NCBI GenBank assembly: GCA_928722015.1 | Contig: CAKMWI010000002.1 | Coordinates: 20,399-84,398, forward strand | Length of the DNA: 64,000 bases | Direction of reading: 5' to 3' | Origin: Candidatus Gastranaerophilales bacterium | GTDB taxonomy: Bacteria; Cyanobacteriota; Vampirovibrionia; Gastranaerophilales; Gastranaerophilaceae | Shown: piece by piece, positions 36,629 through 44,728 of the stretch | How the letters are laid out: the number at the start of each line of letters is the position of its first letter | Numbering within the stretch: position 1 is the stretch's first letter | Program-made: the position numbers and the translations under genes | The notes under the pieces: generated by a model | What the model was told of the DNA's origin: nothing | The model's input: the letters and a program-made list of their open reading frames with translations, nothing else | Databases searched by the model: none

Positions 36629-38305
36629 CTAGCCATTTGTTCCGTAATCTGCATAATGTCTATAATCCTCAAGTTCTTTTAAAGCAAGCATATCCGCAAC
36701 TCTTGAAGCCTTCTTTTGTGCCTTTGTTGTATAAATATCAATTAAAATAACAGGTAGCAACATAAAGGCAAAAGGTAACATTGTTTTAGCTACAGTTTTT
36801 ACAACACCGGCTTTTCTTATGGCTTCAGGATTTTTACACATATTAATCATCATTAGCGTTGAAACAGCCATGGCCCCTAAAGACCCAAAAGTTGAAACAC
36901 CTTGTTTGGCAATTTCACCAATAGCTTCTACACTTTCGGAATATGCTTGAGATTTTTCATCGACTTTGTTAAAAGTATTAAAAACATTTGCTTGTAATGT
37001 TTTTGCTTCCTTCAACTGTTCAGGAGTAAGTTCAATTTGCTCCAAGGCCTTATGGAACTTCAACTCTTCAAGACTCTTGTTTTTTCTGTACTGTTGGTAT
37101 TCTTTATTGTCTTTCAATAATTGAATAAAAAATTTAAAGATATTAGGCTTTTTCTGACGCTTAGGAAGTTTAACATCACTCATTTTAGCGGCTTCGGAAT
37201 CTTCGACGTAAACAAATGATGCCGGATTATTAAGCATATCCTGTCTAACTTTAAAACGACCGATACGAGAGGCATGCTTTTGCACTTGTGCAGAGTATAT
37301 ACCCATGACCAAAGGGATAGCAGCACCAACAACCCACGGAATAAACTTTGCGAATTTATTATTTGAACTAATTTTCATAAGCTTTAATAACTTATTAGAT
37401 GCCCAACCCACCAATCCTCCAGTACCAAGAGCCAGAGTAGTAAGCGTATTTGTTGCAAGTTCTGTATTTTCAGCATAATCTTGTGATGCGATATCCATTC
37501 TTCGTACCATTTCTGATAAAATTTGCTGATCACGTTTTGCATTTTTTACCTGTTCTGATGATAGAGGGGTATCAAATTGCTTTTCTCTTTCTTTTAATTT
37601 TTTATCAAATTCAGCCTTTTGTTTCGAAAATTCCCCATCTTCAGAAAAATATTTTTTCAAAGTTTTAAAAGCGGTAAAAGGATTTGCACCTAAGCCTTTT
37701 CGTTGTTCAATTCGTTTTTTATCCCTATCTTCAAGCTCAATTGTCTTAGACAATTCTTCTGCTTGTTTCCTTTGGTCAGGTGTTAAAACCGCAAAATTAG
37801 CAGGATTGTTCAAATCTTTACGCATAGCTTCAAATCTTCCTTTTCGAGATGCGCTAATTTGGGCTTTTGTTGACCAAACAACAGCAGGAAAACTTGCCGC
37901 CAATCCAATAAACATACCAATTATAGATGGTACCATTCCTACAATAGCGTCTATACCAAATTTATTGTTTTTAGCAAGCTTTGCGGCCAAAGCCTTAATA
38001 CCCTTTGATTGAGAAAAAGGCAGACCAAGAAACATACCTATCATAGTCGCCAAACCTACAATCTGACCGGTAGCAAATTCTGTTGCTACTTCCATATCCT
38101 CGGCATTTGCCTGAGAATATTCATCCATAACATCTATTGCATGCAATAAACTTTTTCCACGCTCAATATCAGCAGAATTCATCTTATCAGGATGTTGTTT
38201 TAAATAAGAAAGTCGCCTAAGTTGAGCTAAATCCTGTTTATCACGCCATGACTCGTAATCAGAAACATATTTTTTATAACTGTTATAATTATTGGTTAAC
38301 TCCAT
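36629..38305 (-). CDS. Membrane protein of three internal repeats, unknown function
   Basis: 558 residues made of three related units: about 50-172, 258-366 and 437-550. Each opens with an acidic segment (MDEYSQANAEDMEV, MDIASQDYAENTEL, VDEKSQAYSESVEA), continues with two hydrophobic helices and ends in a basic motif (TKAQISASRKGRF, AQVQKHASRIGRF, TKAQKKASRVADM). In units 1 and 2 the motif is followed by LNNPANF or LNNPASF. Charged linkers of 70-90 residues join the units. The result is about six membrane helices with no transporter signature I recognise. Its function is unknown. The start ATG overlaps no other gene. Confidence 0.75.
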   Translation of the reverse strand: MELTNNYNSYKKYVSDYESWRDKQDLAQLRRLSYLKQHPDKMNSADIERGKSLLHAIDVMDEYSQANAEDMEVATEFATGQIVGLATMIGMFLGLPFSQSKGIKALAAKLAKNNKFGIDAIVGMVPSIIGMFIGLAASFPAVVWSTKAQISASRKGRFEAMRKDLNNPANFAVLTPDQRKQAEELSKTIELEDRDKKRIEQRKGLGANPFTAFKTLKKYFSEDGEFSKQKAEFDKKLKEREKQFDTPLSSEQVKNAKRDQQILSEMVRRMDIASQDYAENTELATNTLTTLALGTGGLVGWASNKLLKLMKISSNNKFAKFIPWVVGAAIPLVMGIYSAQVQKHASRIGRFKVRQDMLNNPASFVYVEDSEAAKMSDVKLPKRQKKPNIFKFFIQLLKDNKEYQQYRKNKSLEELKFHKALEQIELTPEQLKEAKTLQANVFNTFNKVDEKSQAYSESVEAIGEIAKQGVSTFGSLGAMAVSTLMMINMCKNPEAIRKAGVVKTVAKTMLPFAFMLLPVILIDIYTTKAQKKASRVADMLALKELEDYRHYADYGTNG

Positions 38306-38479
38306 AGTAATTTTATAAAAGCGCTAAATATATAAACTTTCCATATTGTAAAGATTTGTTAAGATAATATTATAAAAAAAAGCAATTTTTAGAATCAAAA
38401 ATACTTTATCATTATATAAGGAATATCTAGGATATATTTTTTACAGGAACAGGATATAAATCAATAGGGAGGACACCGC

Positions 38480-38719
38480 ATGGGCGTTGGTGCAGATGAT
38501 TACATCGATAAGATGTTAGTACAAAAATATCAGGAAGAACAAGTTGACAACCACGATAATATGGAATCAATGGTTGATCCCAATAAAATGCTGGAAGCAA
38601 TGAATGATTATGCGGCTACAGTGCGTAATATGATGGAACTTCGCCAGAGATTGAATATTGCTTGCTATGCAATAAATGCAAGAAGCGCAAGATATCAAAA
38701 ATCTATGGGACAACGTTAA
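38480..38719 (+). CDS. Small hypothetical protein
   Basis: 79 residues behind a strong GGGAGGA ribosome-binding site. It is helical and Met/Asn/Glu-rich, with one Cys at residue 62 and no membrane helix. The segment MLEAMNDYAATVRNMMELRQRL looks amphipathic and could mediate oligomerisation. It is followed 60 bases later by maf with its own ribosome-binding site. I recognise no family. Confidence 0.6.
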   Translation: MGVGADDYIDKMLVQKYQEEQVDNHDNMESMVDPNKMLEAMNDYAATVRNMMELRQRLNIACYAINARSARYQKSMGQR

Positions 38720-38779
38720 AAAGTTTTGTGTTGAATTGTACTTATTTTTGATAAAATAAGGAAAACAAGGAGACACACC

Positions 38780-39349
38780 ATGGGAAAAATTATCCTAGGC
38801 TCTTCATCTCCCAGAAGAGCAGATATTCTAAAAAAACTAAAATTGGATTTTGAAATTATTCCGTCTTCGTATGTGGAACCACATGATGAGACGGATTTCT
38901 CTTATGAATATGTCGAAAATCTGGCATACAATAAAGCACTAACCGTTGCAAAAACTCTAAAACAACCTGCTTTAGTTATAGGCGCTGATACTATAGTCGT
39001 TATTGATAATATAATAGTAGAAAAACCCAAAAATAAACAAGATGCATTCAAAATATTAAAAAAATTGTCCGGAAAAACACATTTTGTTGTTACCAGTGTT
39101 GCAATAATTAATTCAGAAAATTTGAAATTTAAAATCAAATCAACAACAACTTATGTAACATTTGAAACATTAACAGATGAACAAATTAAATATTATATTG
39201 AAACATTCAAACCTTATGATAAAGCTGGTGCCTACGGAATACAAGAAATGCCTGAAGGCTATATTAACAAAATTGAAGGCAGTCTGGATAATGTAATTGG
39301 TTTACCTTCTGAAACAGTTATTGAATTGTTAAATGAAAATTATAAATAA
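38780..39349 (+). CDS. maf: Maf-like nucleoside triphosphate pyrophosphatase
   Basis: 189 residues of the Maf/Ham1 superfamily, which hydrolyse non-canonical or selected NTPs such as dTTP and UTP and restrain division. The N-terminal LGSSSPRRADIL, the EPHDE segment and GADTIVVIDN are hallmarks. The KAGAYGIQE motif near 153 completes the active site. A GGAG ribosome-binding site lies upstream. Substrate choice between dTTP/UTP and modified bases cannot be read by eye. Confidence 0.93.
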   Translation: MGKIILGSSSPRRADILKKLKLDFEIIPSSYVEPHDETDFSYEYVENLAYNKALTVAKTLKQPALVIGADTIVVIDNIIVEKPKNKQDAFKILKKLSGKTHFVVTSVAIINSENLKFKIKSTTTYVTFETLTDEQIKYYIETFKPYDKAGAYGIQEMPEGYINKIEGSLDNVIGLPSETVIELLNENYK

Positions 39350-39385
39350 TAGGTAATAAAATTGTAATAAATTTAAGTTTACTAA

Positions 39386-39414
39386 TTGACAAATTACAAA
39401 AATACCAAAATAAT
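39386..39414 (+). promoter_or_regulatory. Probable sigma-70-type promoter of the first prepilin-like gene
   Basis: TTGACA, 17-base spacer, AATAAT, 34 bases before the ATG. An alternative TATAAT directly follows at 39415. The perfect -35 makes a vegetative promoter likely, though the AT-rich context gives chance -10 matches. Confidence 0.55.
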
Positions 39415-39448
39415 TATAATATATAATGGTTATTTATAGGCACGGGTT

Positions 39449-40204
39449 ATGAACAAAAAATACGCTTTTACTATAGCTGAAGTTTTAATTACATTAGGAA
39501 TAATTGGAATTGTAGCAGCGATGACAATTCCAGTAATATTTTCAAATATCAGCAGTGCTCAATATAGAAGTAAATTCAAGAAGGCAGTTTCTACATTAAA
39601 CCAGGCAGGTTTAATGGCTCAATCTCAATACGATTTTAACTTTGCAGGTACAGCTACCAAATGCTCAACTAATATTGAAACAGCATCTACTGAACACCCC
39701 GATTCAATAATGTCATTTTGCGCAATCTTGAACGGAACATTAGCTTCTGCAGCTTATTACGGACCACTAACAAATTTGAGAAGACATACTCGTGATGATA
39801 AAATTGTAGAATACAAACTCGAAACTAAAGATACAATTCCAAACAATTACACAACTTATCTTACCTACACACTTGCTGACGGAATGATAGTAGCTTTTCA
39901 CCCGGATGCAGTACACTGTGAATTACCTATAGGTTCAAGATTAACACAAGCATTTATTGATGGTACAGGCCCAGCACTTGACTTATCTACTTGTGTTGGT
40001 TTTGTAGACGTAAACGGAGTATCGCTTCCTAACAGAGAAGTTACCTGCTCTGCAGGTGAAAACAAAATAGGCTCTAACGATCACTGTGTCGTAAAAAACA
40101 ATGCAGGACACATGACAGATGTATTCCCGATTGTTTTTCACGATGCCACTGTTGAACCTGCTTCTGCAGCTGCTGCATACGTACTGGATACAAGCAAATT
40201 ATAG
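39449..40204 (+). CDS. Type IV pilin-like prepilin protein (paralogue 1)
   Basis: 251 residues. The N-terminus has the class III signal: a short basic leader, AFTIAEVLITLGIIGIVAAM with Glu at mature position 5, and a hydrophobic helix. The residue before the cleavage site is Ala rather than Gly, which prepilin peptidases tolerate poorly but sometimes accept. The mature domain has several Cys residues (KCSTN, SFCAILNG, HCELPIG, STCVGFVDVNG, EVTCSAG, HCVVKN) and ends with MTDVFPIVFHDATVEPAS. It is a clear paralogue of the gene at 43812. It may be a pilus or pseudopilus subunit, or a surface protein using that export route. Confidence 0.88.
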   Translation: MNKKYAFTIAEVLITLGIIGIVAAMTIPVIFSNISSAQYRSKFKKAVSTLNQAGLMAQSQYDFNFAGTATKCSTNIETASTEHPDSIMSFCAILNGTLASAAYYGPLTNLRRHTRDDKIVEYKLETKDTIPNNYTTYLTYTLADGMIVAFHPDAVHCELPIGSRLTQAFIDGTGPALDLSTCVGFVDVNGVSLPNREVTCSAGENKIGSNDHCVVKNNAGHMTDVFPIVFHDATVEPASAAAAYVLDTSKL

Positions 40205-40207
40205 TAT

Positions 40208-40882
40208 TTATACCATACCTTCTTTAACTGCTTTAACTGCTGCCTGAACTCTATCATTAACACACATTTTTTGTAAAATTGAACAAACATGAGCTTTTGC
40301 AGTATGTACGCTTACAATTAATTCTTTTGCAATTTCAGTATTACTTTTACCTGCAACAAGATGGTTTAAAACTTCGAACTCGCGTTCAGTCAGAGGAATT
40401 CTTGTTTGTTCCGATACTTTATGACCAAGAAGACCAACATTATCAACTTTTGGAATAGCTTTAAGTGCTAAATTAGCAACAACAGAATCAATCCAACATA
40501 CACCTTGATGAACATCACGTATTACTTCGGCTAGCTTGGTTGGATCAATATCCTTTAAACAATATGCATTAGCACCGGAACTTAATGCGGCCACAACTTC
40601 TTCTTCTCTATCATGGGAAGTAAGTGCTACTATTTTAATATCCTTTGAGAACTCCCTTATTTTAATCATAGCCTCTATTCCATTCATTTTTGGAAGTCCT
40701 AAATCCATTAATACAACATCAGGATGCAATTTTTCAATTTGTTTGATACCATCAATAGCATCTTCGGATTCAGCAACAACTTCTAGATCAGGATTTGCAT
40801 TCAACGCACATCTTAACCCAACTCTTGTTAATTTAAAATCCTCTACAATAACAATTGAAATTTTTTTTGTTTTTACTGTCAT
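40208..40882 (-). CDS. NarL/FixJ-type response regulator
   Basis: 224 residues. The N-terminal receiver has the acidic pocket (IVIVED), phosphorylatable Asp in VVLMDLGLPKMNG, Thr in ALTSHD and the conserved Lys in YCLKDI. A LuxR-type helix-turn-helix fills the C-terminus (LTEREFEVLNHLVAGKSNTEIAKEL). It activates or represses transcription on phosphorylation, but no histidine kinase is adjacent, so the signal is unknown. It is convergent with a prepilin-like gene, three bases apart, and GGAG lies ten bases before the ATG. Confidence 0.93.
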   Translation of the reverse strand: MTVKTKKISIVIVEDFKLTRVGLRCALNANPDLEVVAESEDAIDGIKQIEKLHPDVVLMDLGLPKMNGIEAMIKIREFSKDIKIVALTSHDREEEVVAALSSGANAYCLKDIDPTKLAEVIRDVHQGVCWIDSVVANLALKAIPKVDNVGLLGHKVSEQTRIPLTEREFEVLNHLVAGKSNTEIAKELIVSVHTAKAHVCSILQKMCVNDRVQAAVKAVKEGMV

Positions 40883-41008
40883 GTTTGTAAATTCTCCATT
40901 AAATAATTCAATATAACCCTCAATATAACTACAATGTATATCTAAAACAATTTAATACTATTAGCTATGTAGGTAATATTCAAATATTGCAAAATAAAAT
41001 TTTTCTTA

Positions 41009-41017
41009 TGGTATAAT
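41009..41017 (+). promoter_or_regulatory. Extended -10 promoter of the GH13-like gene
   Basis: TGG-TATAAT, a canonical extended -10, 24 bases before the ATG. A TTGCAA at 40987 is a weak -35 at 19 bases. Confidence 0.5.
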
Positions 41018-41040
41018 TTTTATATCATAGGGAGATATTT

Positions 41041-43332
41041 ATGTTAGATTTTTTATTTACAAAGAAAGAACAGGAAACTGCCAAAGATGCAGAACTTAAC
41101 AGAGTATACGAAGAGTTAAAAAAAGCATATCCGTTTGACAATATTCCGGAAATAAGAAAAAAATATTTATCTATGCATATCCAAAAATATGGATATTTAA
41201 CATATTCATTCCAAAAAGCACAGGAAGAATTGACAAATGAGGAAACATTATTTGCTCTAGAAGAAAAATGGAAACAAAATCATGTATTCAAAAATGACAA
41301 GTTTTCGTTTAAGTCAAATCAAATAAGTGTATTAGCACGACATCAGGAAAAATCTGCTGATTGGTTTAAAAAAGAAGGACATAATATAAAACTAATAAAT
41401 CTTGCAGCTCTTGGTAACGGTAACGAGTCAAAAGAACCTGGAAAATTTTTTGACTGGCTTAAACAATTACTCATTTTACCAACAGGGAATTTGGATAACA
41501 GAATTTATAATACTACAATATACTTGATTCCGTTTCATCCTAGAGAATTTGGATGCGCATATCTTCCTAAAAGCAGCGAAGTAAGCGAAAAATTAAAAGA
41601 CGAATATATTGAAGAAATTACAGGTATGGATGCGAAACAACAACTTCAAACATTCATAAGAATGGCACAACTTGCAGGACATCCAGTTATATACGATATA
41701 CTTCCACAAACCGGAAGATTTTCAAAGTTTGTATTGGCTAATCCGCAAGTAGCCCGTTGGTACGATATTACAGAGTTACAAAAACAGCTGCTTACTAAAG
41801 TTGATGAAGTTGCTGAATTTTTATCAAAAGACCACGACCAGGATGATATTCAAATTGCAAAAAACGTATATACTCAACGTTTACAAGGCAATTCTGGAGA
41901 TTTGAGTCCTGCTTTTCAGGAATTATACAATAACTTTGAAGGTATAATGATTGAGCATAAAAAGAAATTTTCAAATGCTATGCTTGAAAAAACATATCAA
42001 CAAAAAATTCATAAACGAGTAAAAGATTTGGTTGCTAAGGTTCATGAATTTAAAAATGACAAAAAAATTCTAGAAGAAAAAGATATAACAAAACAAATTG
42101 AAACAATCCAGCTATTGATAAACGAAGGTCTATGGCCTGCTCCAGGTGGAGCCTGGTGTTCTGCAGGAGTTCCGGTATATGATGGAATGAGCGAATGCGG
42201 TGGTTATCCAATATTTAAACACTTTGACTACAAAGGTGATGACGTTACAGCACTTGCAAACCTTGACTGCCAAACACCATACTATTTTGTTAACCTTGAA
42301 AACGGAAAATACAATGAGGATGTTATAGACTTGTTTATAGATAGTATGAAAAAACTACAACAAGATTACAATTTTGACGGATTCAGAATTGATCACATAG
42401 ACCATGTTGTAGATGAAGTTTCAGAACAAAATGGCAGACCTATAAGTTATAGAGCTCCAAGATATGTCTTAAATAAACTCAACTCCACAATGAAGAAAAA
42501 AATTCCATATTTTGCAACTTTAGCAGAATACATGCTGTGGGACAATTATTATAAAGAATATCATCAGGACATGAAATTCGATGTTTTATGGGGAAATGAC
42601 ATCATTTCACAGTTTGATAAAACACCTGAAAAAATTATGGAAGATAACCAATACCTAACAAATTACAACGTCAAATTCAAAAAGGGTAATATGTTATCTA
42701 TTTTAAAAACTTACAACAACCAAGACGGGGAATTCCATTGTATAGATCAATACCCAGCGCAATTGGGAGAAAACGGAGCTCTTTACAAATGGGCTAAATA
42801 TAAATTACTACCTGGCGGTAAATATGCACAACGCCCTGTTATGTACGTTGATGGAGATGAAAGCTTCACATGCGGCGGTGTAGAATACACTATAGGGGAA
42901 GAAGTAGCAATGAAAAGAGCTGATAACGAAGATTTTTACAGAAAATTTGATGCTCTGGACCGATTTGTAAAGAATAATAGCATTATATGCGATGGTGAAG
43001 CCCAAATCATTATCGATGATGAAGATGGTTTCAGTGCCTGGATGATTACCAGAGAACCAATGAAAACCGCATATCTTATAATATCAAATCACAAATATCC
43101 TACAGAAAAAGTTACAAAAACAGCTATAACAGGAGAAACTTACAAAGAAATTGTAGAAGGATATGCTATATTTGACAAACAAATCCATATCCCGGGGGAT
43201 TATAATTTAAAATATGAAATAGTAAGGAACGAAAAAGATTATGAACAACAGGAAATAGAAAATCTGGAAACCTTACATTTCGAAAAACTCGAACCTGGAG
43301 AGTTCAAAATTTATGAACTAGAACGAGGATAA
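41041..43332 (+). CDS. Glycoside hydrolase family 13-like (alpha-amylase superfamily) protein
   Basis: 763 residues. The central and C-terminal parts look like a TIM-barrel GH13 domain: DGFRIDHIDHVVD near 448-460 carries the nucleophile Asp, and FATLAEYMLW near 493 carries the acid/base Glu. Regions with WCSAGVPVYDGMSECGG and GQ-like loops are consistent but unusual. The first 130 residues are helical and unlike GH13. The third catalytic Asp is not obvious to me. No signal peptide is present, so it is probably cytoplasmic, possibly in glycogen or storage polysaccharide metabolism. Confidence 0.6.
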   Translation: MLDFLFTKKEQETAKDAELNRVYEELKKAYPFDNIPEIRKKYLSMHIQKYGYLTYSFQKAQEELTNEETLFALEEKWKQNHVFKNDKFSFKSNQISVLARHQEKSADWFKKEGHNIKLINLAALGNGNESKEPGKFFDWLKQLLILPTGNLDNRIYNTTIYLIPFHPREFGCAYLPKSSEVSEKLKDEYIEEITGMDAKQQLQTFIRMAQLAGHPVIYDILPQTGRFSKFVLANPQVARWYDITELQKQLLTKVDEVAEFLSKDHDQDDIQIAKNVYTQRLQGNSGDLSPAFQELYNNFEGIMIEHKKKFSNAMLEKTYQQKIHKRVKDLVAKVHEFKNDKKILEEKDITKQIETIQLLINEGLWPAPGGAWCSAGVPVYDGMSECGGYPIFKHFDYKGDDVTALANLDCQTPYYFVNLENGKYNEDVIDLFIDSMKKLQQDYNFDGFRIDHIDHVVDEVSEQNGRPISYRAPRYVLNKLNSTMKKKIPYFATLAEYMLWDNYYKEYHQDMKFDVLWGNDIISQFDKTPEKIMEDNQYLTNYNVKFKKGNMLSILKTYNNQDGEFHCIDQYPAQLGENGALYKWAKYKLLPGGKYAQRPVMYVDGDESFTCGGVEYTIGEEVAMKRADNEDFYRKFDALDRFVKNNSIICDGEAQIIIDDEDGFSAWMITREPMKTAYLIISNHKYPTEKVTKTAITGETYKEIVEGYAIFDKQIHIPGDYNLKYEIVRNEKDYEQQEIENLETLHFEKLEPGEFKIYELERG

Positions 43333-43363
43333 TTTAAAATAAAATTTCTCAATAACTAAAAAT

Positions 43364-43406
43364 TATAAAACTACAGGCTTATTAAACAATACCTGTAGTT
43401 TTTTAT
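43364..43406 (+). terminator. Intrinsic terminator after the GH13-like gene
   Basis: Stem AAAACTACAGG with CCTGTAGTTTT around a 14-base loop, then a T-run. Confidence 0.85.
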
Positions 43407-43614
43407 TAAAACAAAATTAAATACACTCCTATAAATATATATATTAACAAATCTTCATAACTTAAACGTCTAGGGAAAATATTTACAATATTTTACAAAA
43501 GCTAAAATGCACAAATTTCAAGGGATATCAGAATTTATCAAAAATAAATTAATACTTTAGAATTAATTTAAAGAAATTAATGTTATTTACTTAATCAATT
43601 TGGGTTTAATAAAA

Positions 43615-43626
43615 ATGTAAAGCGTA
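43615..43626 (+). repeat. Direct repeat copy 1, ATGTAAAGCGTA
   Basis: Identical 12-mer to that at 43763; the spacing is 148 bases. The flanking bases TTAT also recur two bases downstream of each copy. It may be a regulator site. Confidence 0.6.
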
Positions 43627-43714
43627 AATTATGAGGATAGTATTTTTGGAAATTAAAGCTTGGCTCAATACTGAATGAGTAAATAGAAGGAAAACCCTTT
43701 TAAAATGCTGAAAA

Positions 43715-43730
43715 TCATCCAAATGGTTGA
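43715..43730. promoter_or_regulatory. Possible operator overlapping the -35 of the prepilin-like promoter
   Basis: TCATCCAAATGGTTGA is an imperfect palindrome (TCA.CCA..TGG.TGA, 12 of 16 positions symmetric). It covers the first bases of the -35, so a bound protein would compete with RNA polymerase. Confidence 0.35.
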
Positions 43731-43755
43731 CAGATTTAAAAAAAAATAGTAATAT
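43727..43755 (+). promoter_or_regulatory. Promoter of the second prepilin-like gene
   Basis: TTGACA, 17-base spacer, TAATAT; a TATAAT begins three bases later. The predicted 5' leader is about 50 bases and carries AAAGGTG before the ATG. Confidence 0.6.
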
Positions 43756-43762
43756 AATCGTT

Positions 43763-43774
43763 ATGTAAAGCGTA
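43763..43774 (+). repeat. Direct repeat copy 2, ATGTAAAGCGTA
   Basis: Second copy of the 12-mer, at the predicted transcription start of the prepilin-like gene. Confidence 0.6.
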
Positions 43775-43811
43775 TGTTATAGTTTTATTTTAAAAGAAAG
43801 GTGAAAAGATT

Positions 43812-44600
43812 ATGACAAAAAGATTCGGTTTTACTTTGGCAGAAGTATTAATCACATTAGGTATCATTGGTGTAGTTGCTGCTATGACTATTCCAACATT
43901 GATTGCTAACACAAACGGTGCAAAATTCCGTTCTCAATTTAAGAAAACATTATCAACATTAAACCAAGCCGGTTTGATGTCTCAAGCTCAATATGACTTT
44001 GACTATGCTGGTACAGCATCTCCTTGTAACCCTAACGTTGCCACAGCTGCTACAGAAAATCCAGATTCAGTTATGTCATTCTGTGCTATTTTAAATGGTA
44101 CATTAACCGGTCAAACTTATAATGGTCCTGTTACAAATTTAAGACGTAACACTACAGATAATAAAGGTGCTTCTACTGCAACAGCGTACAATATTGTAAA
44201 TGCTGCGGATGGTGTTATTAATACATTTGGTGGTTATACAACTTTCTTAGCATACACTTTAGCAGATGGTTCTATTGTTGCATTCCATCCTCAAGCAGCT
44301 GGTTGTGAATTACCTATTGGTAGAAGAATGGATGCAGATGCTATCAAGAATCAACTTTCAAAATGCGTTGGTTTTATTGATGTAAATGGTACTACATTAC
44401 CAAATAAAGAGGTTACTTGTTCTGCTGTTGCTCCTGGTAGTAAAAGTAAGGTAGATAAGGCTTCTACATCTGTTGAAACTCCTTGTACAGTTAAAAACGA
44501 TGCTAAACACATGACAGATGTATTCCCTGTTGTATTCCACGATGCAACAGTTGAACCGGCATCTGACGCTGCTAAATATATATTAACATCATCTAAATAA
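43812..44600 (+). CDS. Type IV pilin-like prepilin protein (paralogue 2, probably highly expressed)
   Basis: 262 residues. Basic leader MTKRFG, then FTLAEVLITLGIIGVVAAM with Glu5: a textbook prepilin processing site with Gly before Phe. The mature part matches the gene at 39449 along its length, sharing NQAGLMSQAQYDF, PDSVMSFCAILNGTL and the C-terminal HMTDVFPVVFHDATVEPAS, and the Cys positions. Codon use is visibly shifted to GCT, GGT and ACA-type codons compared with its neighbours, which suggests strong expression. It has a good ribosome-binding site (AAAGGTG), a consensus-like promoter and a strong terminator, as expected for a major surface protein. Confidence 0.9.
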   Translation: MTKRFGFTLAEVLITLGIIGVVAAMTIPTLIANTNGAKFRSQFKKTLSTLNQAGLMSQAQYDFDYAGTASPCNPNVATAATENPDSVMSFCAILNGTLTGQTYNGPVTNLRRNTTDNKGASTATAYNIVNAADGVINTFGGYTTFLAYTLADGSIVAFHPQAAGCELPIGRRMDADAIKNQLSKCVGFIDVNGTTLPNKEVTCSAVAPGSKSKVDKASTSVETPCTVKNDAKHMTDVFPVVFHDATVEPASDAAKYILTSSK

Positions 44601-44633
44601 TAATAGTATAGATGTTGTATAACATATAATTGG

Positions 44634-44666
44634 ACAAGAGGTGAAAAATTTCACCTCTTGTTTTTT
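44634..44666 (+). terminator. Strong intrinsic terminator after the prepilin-like gene
   Basis: A 13-bp perfect stem ACAAGAGGTGAAA / TTTCACCTCTTGT with a two-base gap, then six T. Confidence 0.9.
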
Positions 44667-44693
44667 GTTTTAAAATTTTATTCATAATATTAG

Positions 44694-44722
44694 TTGCGTA
44701 CAATAGTGTTAGGCTGTATAAT
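44694..44722 (+). promoter_or_regulatory. Promoter with leaderless spacing before the GNAT gene
   Basis: TTGCGT, 17-base spacer, TATAAT, then only six bases to the ATG at 44729. Transcription would begin at or next to the start codon. Confidence 0.55.
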
Positions 44723-44728
44723 ATAAAT

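Larger units (their letters stand above)
43333..43811. other. 479-base intergenic region upstream of the second prepilin-like gene
   Basis: It holds the GH13-like gene's terminator (43364-43406), a 12-base direct repeat ATGTAAAGCGTA at 43615 and 43763, and the promoter and possible operator of the prepilin-like gene. No ORF or RNA gene is convincing. The stretch 43410-43614 is plain AT-rich sequence with nothing I recognise. Confidence 0.55.

Noticed and set aside
43333..43811. Small RNA gene or riboswitch in the long leader of the prepilin-like gene
   Set aside because: Apart from the terminator, promoter and repeats I could find no stable conserved fold or motif of a known riboswitch class. 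RNA-seq could still reveal one.
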